Virus record (IMG/VR): IMGVR_UViG_3300044618_001287
Span: 1-40,151 of that record
Length of the DNA stretch: 40,151 nt
Reading direction: 5' to 3' (one strand)
Source: a virus
Shown here: positions 38,162-40,151 of the stretch, in pieces
How the letters are laid out: the number at the start of each line of letters is the position of its first letter
Numbering within the stretch: the first letter of the stretch is position 1
Position numbers and translations under genes: made by a program
Notes under the pieces: model-generated
Told to the model about the DNA's origin: nothing
Databases searched by the model: none
What the model saw: the letters and a program-made list of their open reading frames with translations, nothing else

Positions 38162-39003
38162 CCACTCGCCTAGCCAGCGCCTCAAACCTTAGACGGTCAT
38201 CGCTTGCAATGCAGTCGCCAGCGCTGGTGGCTGTGCGTTATTTGATCGTTGGCGGTGGAGGATCTGGCGGTGCCGGCTCTCGCGGCGCTGGAGGTGGTGC
38301 TGGTGGCGTTGTTGCCGGTACGGCCTATGTAGTGCCTGGCGTCAGCTACGCGATCGTCGTCGGTGCGGGCGGCGCTGTTGGTGTCTACACGAACACAGTC
38401 AATTCCGTCTCGGTAGGCAGCCAAGGGACAGCGTCAATCGCGCTCCTGCTGACTGCTGTTGGAGGAGGCGGCGGCGGCGGCGGTGACGCTACATCGTCAG
38501 GGAGGCCCGGTGGCTCCGGTGGCGGTGCGTGGTGGCTCGGCAGCGCAGGTGCAGGCACGCAGCTGCAAGGGAACACAGGTGGTACTGGCGTGACCACCGG
38601 ATCGTTCGGGACTGGCGGCGGGGGAGGCGCGTCTGCCGCTGGAGGTAACGGCACATCGTCGGCTGGCGGTGCAGGCGGCGGTGGAGTTGCCAACGACATC
38701 ACTGGCTTGTCTGTGACATACGGTGGCGGCGGATCTGGCGCTCTTTTCAACTCAGCGACATCCGGTGCGGCTGGCGCTGGTGGCGGCGGCAAGGGAAATA
38801 ACACGACGCCCAGCGGTCAGTCTGGCAGTAGCGGCACCGCAGGCACTGGTGGAGGCGGCGGCTCTGGCGGCTCGGGCGGAAGTGGCGTGGTCATCCTTCG
38901 CAGTCTGTTTCCGGCGTCCGCGACAACTGGGTCGCCAACTGCGTCTCGCGTTGGCGTGGAATACCTCTACACGTTCTCGGGTGCTGGGAGCATCACCTAT
39001 TAA
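38158..39003 (+). CDS. Glycine-rich tail-tip adhesin (cassette A, gene 4)
   Basis: This 281-residue protein begins with a strand (VRYLIVGGGGSGGAGSRGAG) and is made of polyglycine-rich segments throughout (GGGGGGGDATSSGRPGGSGG; GGGGGASAAGGNG; GGGGSGGSGGSGVVILRSLF). It ends with FSGAGSITY. Such proteins fold as polyglycine helices and present variable receptor-binding loops in tail adhesins (S16 gp38 type). It fills the slot that the LamG adhesin fills in cassette B. Confidence 0.82.
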   Translation: MTTRLASASNLRRSSLAMQSPALVAVRYLIVGGGGSGGAGSRGAGGGAGGVVAGTAYVVPGVSYAIVVGAGGAVGVYTNTVNSVSVGSQGTASIALLLTAVGGGGGGGGDATSSGRPGGSGGGAWWLGSAGAGTQLQGNTGGTGVTTGSFGTGGGGGASAAGGNGTSSAGGAGGGGVANDITGLSVTYGGGGSGALFNSATSGAAGAGGGGKGNNTTPSGQSGSSGTAGTGGGGGSGGSGGSGVVILRSLFPASATTGSPTASRVGVEYLYTFSGAGSITY

Positions 39004-39305
39004 TGGCACACTTTGCAGAACTGACTCCTGGCGGCGTTGTGGTCGCCGTGCTCGTCATCGCAAATAACGAAATGCTCGTAGACGGCGCTGAGCAAGAGAT
39101 CCGTGGCGTCGACCTTCTAGAATCGCTTTTCGGCCATCGAAGATGGAAGCAAACGTCGTACAACGGCCGCATCCGAAAACGCTACGCTGGCATCGGCCAT
39201 CACTACGACGAGCGGCTCGACGCCTTCGTGCCGCCATGCCCCGGCGAAGGATGGACGCTCGACGAGGCGACGGTGACGTGGGTGGAGCCGGCCGCGTCTG
39301 AGTGA
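39003..39305 (+). CDS. Tail-fibre-associated protein
   Basis: This 100-residue protein starts at TAATG. It has the pattern MAHFAELTPGGVVVAVLVI, then W-K-Q-T-S-Y-N, RKRYAGIGHHYDERLDAFVP and WTLDEATVTWVEP. I recall this pattern in many aquatic-phage tail proteins (HFA...V...W-x-QTSYN...R-x-x-YAG-G-x-x-YD...FIPP...W). It closes cassette A. It may be a virion decoration. Confidence 0.7.
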   Translation: MAHFAELTPGGVVVAVLVIANNEMLVDGAEQEIRGVDLLESLFGHRRWKQTSYNGRIRKRYAGIGHHYDERLDAFVPPCPGEGWTLDEATVTWVEPAASE

Positions 39306-39348
39306 CAGCGTCTGCCAGTAATCCCAGCTTTACGCGTACGGTGGTGGA

Positions 39349-39672
39349 ATGATCCGACCAGGCGACCTACGAGAACGCGTAACCGTGCAGATCGCCAGCG
39401 GCACCACAAACGCCCTTGGCGAGACCGTGCTGGCGTGGTCCGACTCGTCGGCCGTGTGGGCCAGCGTCGAGGGCGTATCCGCCCGCGAGGCCCTGGCGGC
39501 TGGCCAGCAGGAGACGACCGTCACGCACCGGCTGCGGCTGCGGTACCTGCCTGGCCTCACTAGCCAGATGCGGTTCGCGTGGCGTGGCCGCACGCTGGAG
39601 ATCGCCAGCCTGCTCGAGCACGGGCACCGCACCGAACACGAAGCCATTTGCATGGAGCGACGCAATGGCTGA
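39349..39672 (+). CDS. Head closure / head-tail adaptor protein
   Basis: This 107-residue protein opens with MIRPGDLRERVTVQIAS, the signature of head-tail joining proteins (Phage_H_T_join), and has WASVEGVSAREALAAGQQ and HRLRLRY, followed by RFAWRGRTLEIASLLEHG. It caps the connector before tail docking. It overlaps the next gene by eight bases. The cassette A genes upstream interrupt the usual connector order. Confidence 0.88.
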   Translation: MIRPGDLRERVTVQIASGTTNALGETVLAWSDSSAVWASVEGVSAREALAAGQQETTVTHRLRLRYLPGLTSQMRFAWRGRTLEIASLLEHGHRTEHEAICMERRNG

Positions 39673-40151
39673 GCAGGTCGGCATCAGGATCACGACAAGC
39701 ATCCCTGGGCTGGAAAGCATCCGCAATGCCTTTTTGGCCCTGCCGAAGAACCTCGCCGCCAAGCACATGGCTGCCGGGCTACGGCGTGCGGCTGAGAAGG
39801 GCGGCACGCTGCAGGCCCTGAAGTCAGCCACGCCGAGAGGCCCTACTGGGAACCTCCGGCGGTCGATCGCCGTGAAGAGCAAAAGGTACCCGCGAACCGG
39901 TGTGGGCATTGCCATTCTCGGGTTCAAGTCTGGCCGGAAGATGAACGAGCCATACGACAACACAAAGCTGGGCTACCACCAGGGGCTTGTCGAGTTCGGC
40001 ACCAAAGAGCGTTTCCGCCGCACAAAGGACGGCCGCAGGGTGTCGACCGGGAAGATGCCGGTCGGCGGCTCGTACGGTCGGCCTCCAATCCGATCGGCAT
40101 GGGAGCAGACACGCGAGCGTGTTGAATCGCTGATGGTCGAGGAAATGACCA
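39665..40151 (+). CDS. HK97 gp10-like tail completion protein (5' part)
   Basis: The first 162 codons of the gp10-like gene run into the right end and continue at position 2 of the window. The N-terminus has ITTSIPGLESIRNAFLALPK, AAKHMAAGLRRAAEKGG-x-L and a conserved-looking YHQGLVEFGTKERF near residue 108, typical of HK97 gp10. The combined protein is 183 residues. The ATG at 39665 overlaps the end of the head closure gene. Confidence 0.88.
   Translation, partial: MAEQVGIRITTSIPGLESIRNAFLALPKNLAAKHMAAGLRRAAEKGGTLQALKSATPRGPTGNLRRSIAVKSKRYPRTGVGIAILGFKSGRKMNEPYDNTKLGYHQGLVEFGTKERFRRTKDGRRVSTGKMPVGGSYGRPPIRSAWEQTRERVESLMVEEMT
40000..40151. repeat. Right copy of terminal redundancy
   Basis: This repeats positions 1-152 except for two adjacent bases (40024-40025, AA here and GC in the left copy). 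It shows that the genome was closed or circularly permuted in the source. Confidence 0.93.

Noticed and set aside
1-40151. tRNA genes, rRNA, insertion sequences, CRISPR arrays
   Set aside because: None was seen on reading both strands by eye; a covariance-model scan would be needed to exclude a divergent tRNA.

Overview
This window is essentially one complete genome of a temperate, siphovirus-like tailed phage (Caudoviricetes, HK97-type head) of about 40.0 kb. The first 152 bases recur at 40000-40151 with only two adjacent mismatches, so the contig closes on itself and the HK97 gp10-like gene is cut by the window ends. All recognisable genes but one (the integrase) run on the plus strand, mostly with ATGA/GTGA/TAATG stop-start overlaps. 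Base composition is GC-rich with a few visibly AT-richer islands. The host is probably a planctomycete. That is inferred from a small secreted Cys-Cys protein (17799-18113) and two tail-region proteins (9248-10691) that resemble families I recall from Planctomycetota and their viruses; it is not proven here.

Layout: (1) 29683-40151 and 1-217, packaging and head: TerS, TerL, portal, prohead protease, a small zinc-ribbon protein, major capsid protein, a strong intrinsic terminator, a glycosyltransferase-like gene, connector genes, then a tail adhesin cassette (collagen-like fibre plus glycine-rich tip), head closure and gp10-like proteins. (2) 217-5998, tail: completion protein, two tandem tail-tube paralogues, gpG/gpGT chaperones with a canonical A AAA AAC -1 slippery site, tape measure, distal tail protein. 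(3) 6031-10691, a second adhesin cassette with the same gene order (baseplate-like protein, fibre, small beta protein, adhesin) but a His-x-His fibre and a LamG lectin, followed by accessory tail proteins. (4) 10692-13259, accessory genes: Cys-rich protein, HExxH mini-protein, metallophosphoesterase, DUF1599/Nmad1-like protein. (5) 13323-15621, lysogeny control: leftward tyrosine integrase, rightward excisionase-like gene, and four copies of an operator (GGTTCC-N6-GGWACC), three of them inside the -35/-10 spacer of rightward promoters. (6) 15767-23501, replication and recombination: Sak4-like ATPase, SSB-like protein, ParB-methyltransferase fusion, HNH, DUF1376 initiator with an internal 12-bp repeat array, LexA DNA-binding domain, beta sliding clamp, RusA resolvase. 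(7) 23498-25008, two glycosyltransferase-like genes. (8) 24983-28190, small secreted or membrane proteins around a papain-like cysteine peptidase, the best lysis-cassette candidate. (9) 28190-29535, a packaging-type HNH followed by an AT-richer multi-zinc-finger HNH homing endonuclease just upstream of TerS.

Taken together, the control region should decide between integration and expression of the replication operon. The replication genes supply a clamp, annealing or recombination functions and an initiator, relying on the host polymerase. The late genes build a virion with two distinct adhesin sets. No classical CI-type repressor, conventional endolysin, tRNA or CRISPR array was recognised. 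The most unusual elements are the spacer-embedded operator array, the duplicated four-gene adhesin cassettes, the glycosyltransferase gene behind the capsid gene, the initiator-embedded repeats and the papain/lipoprotein/zinc-finger cluster.
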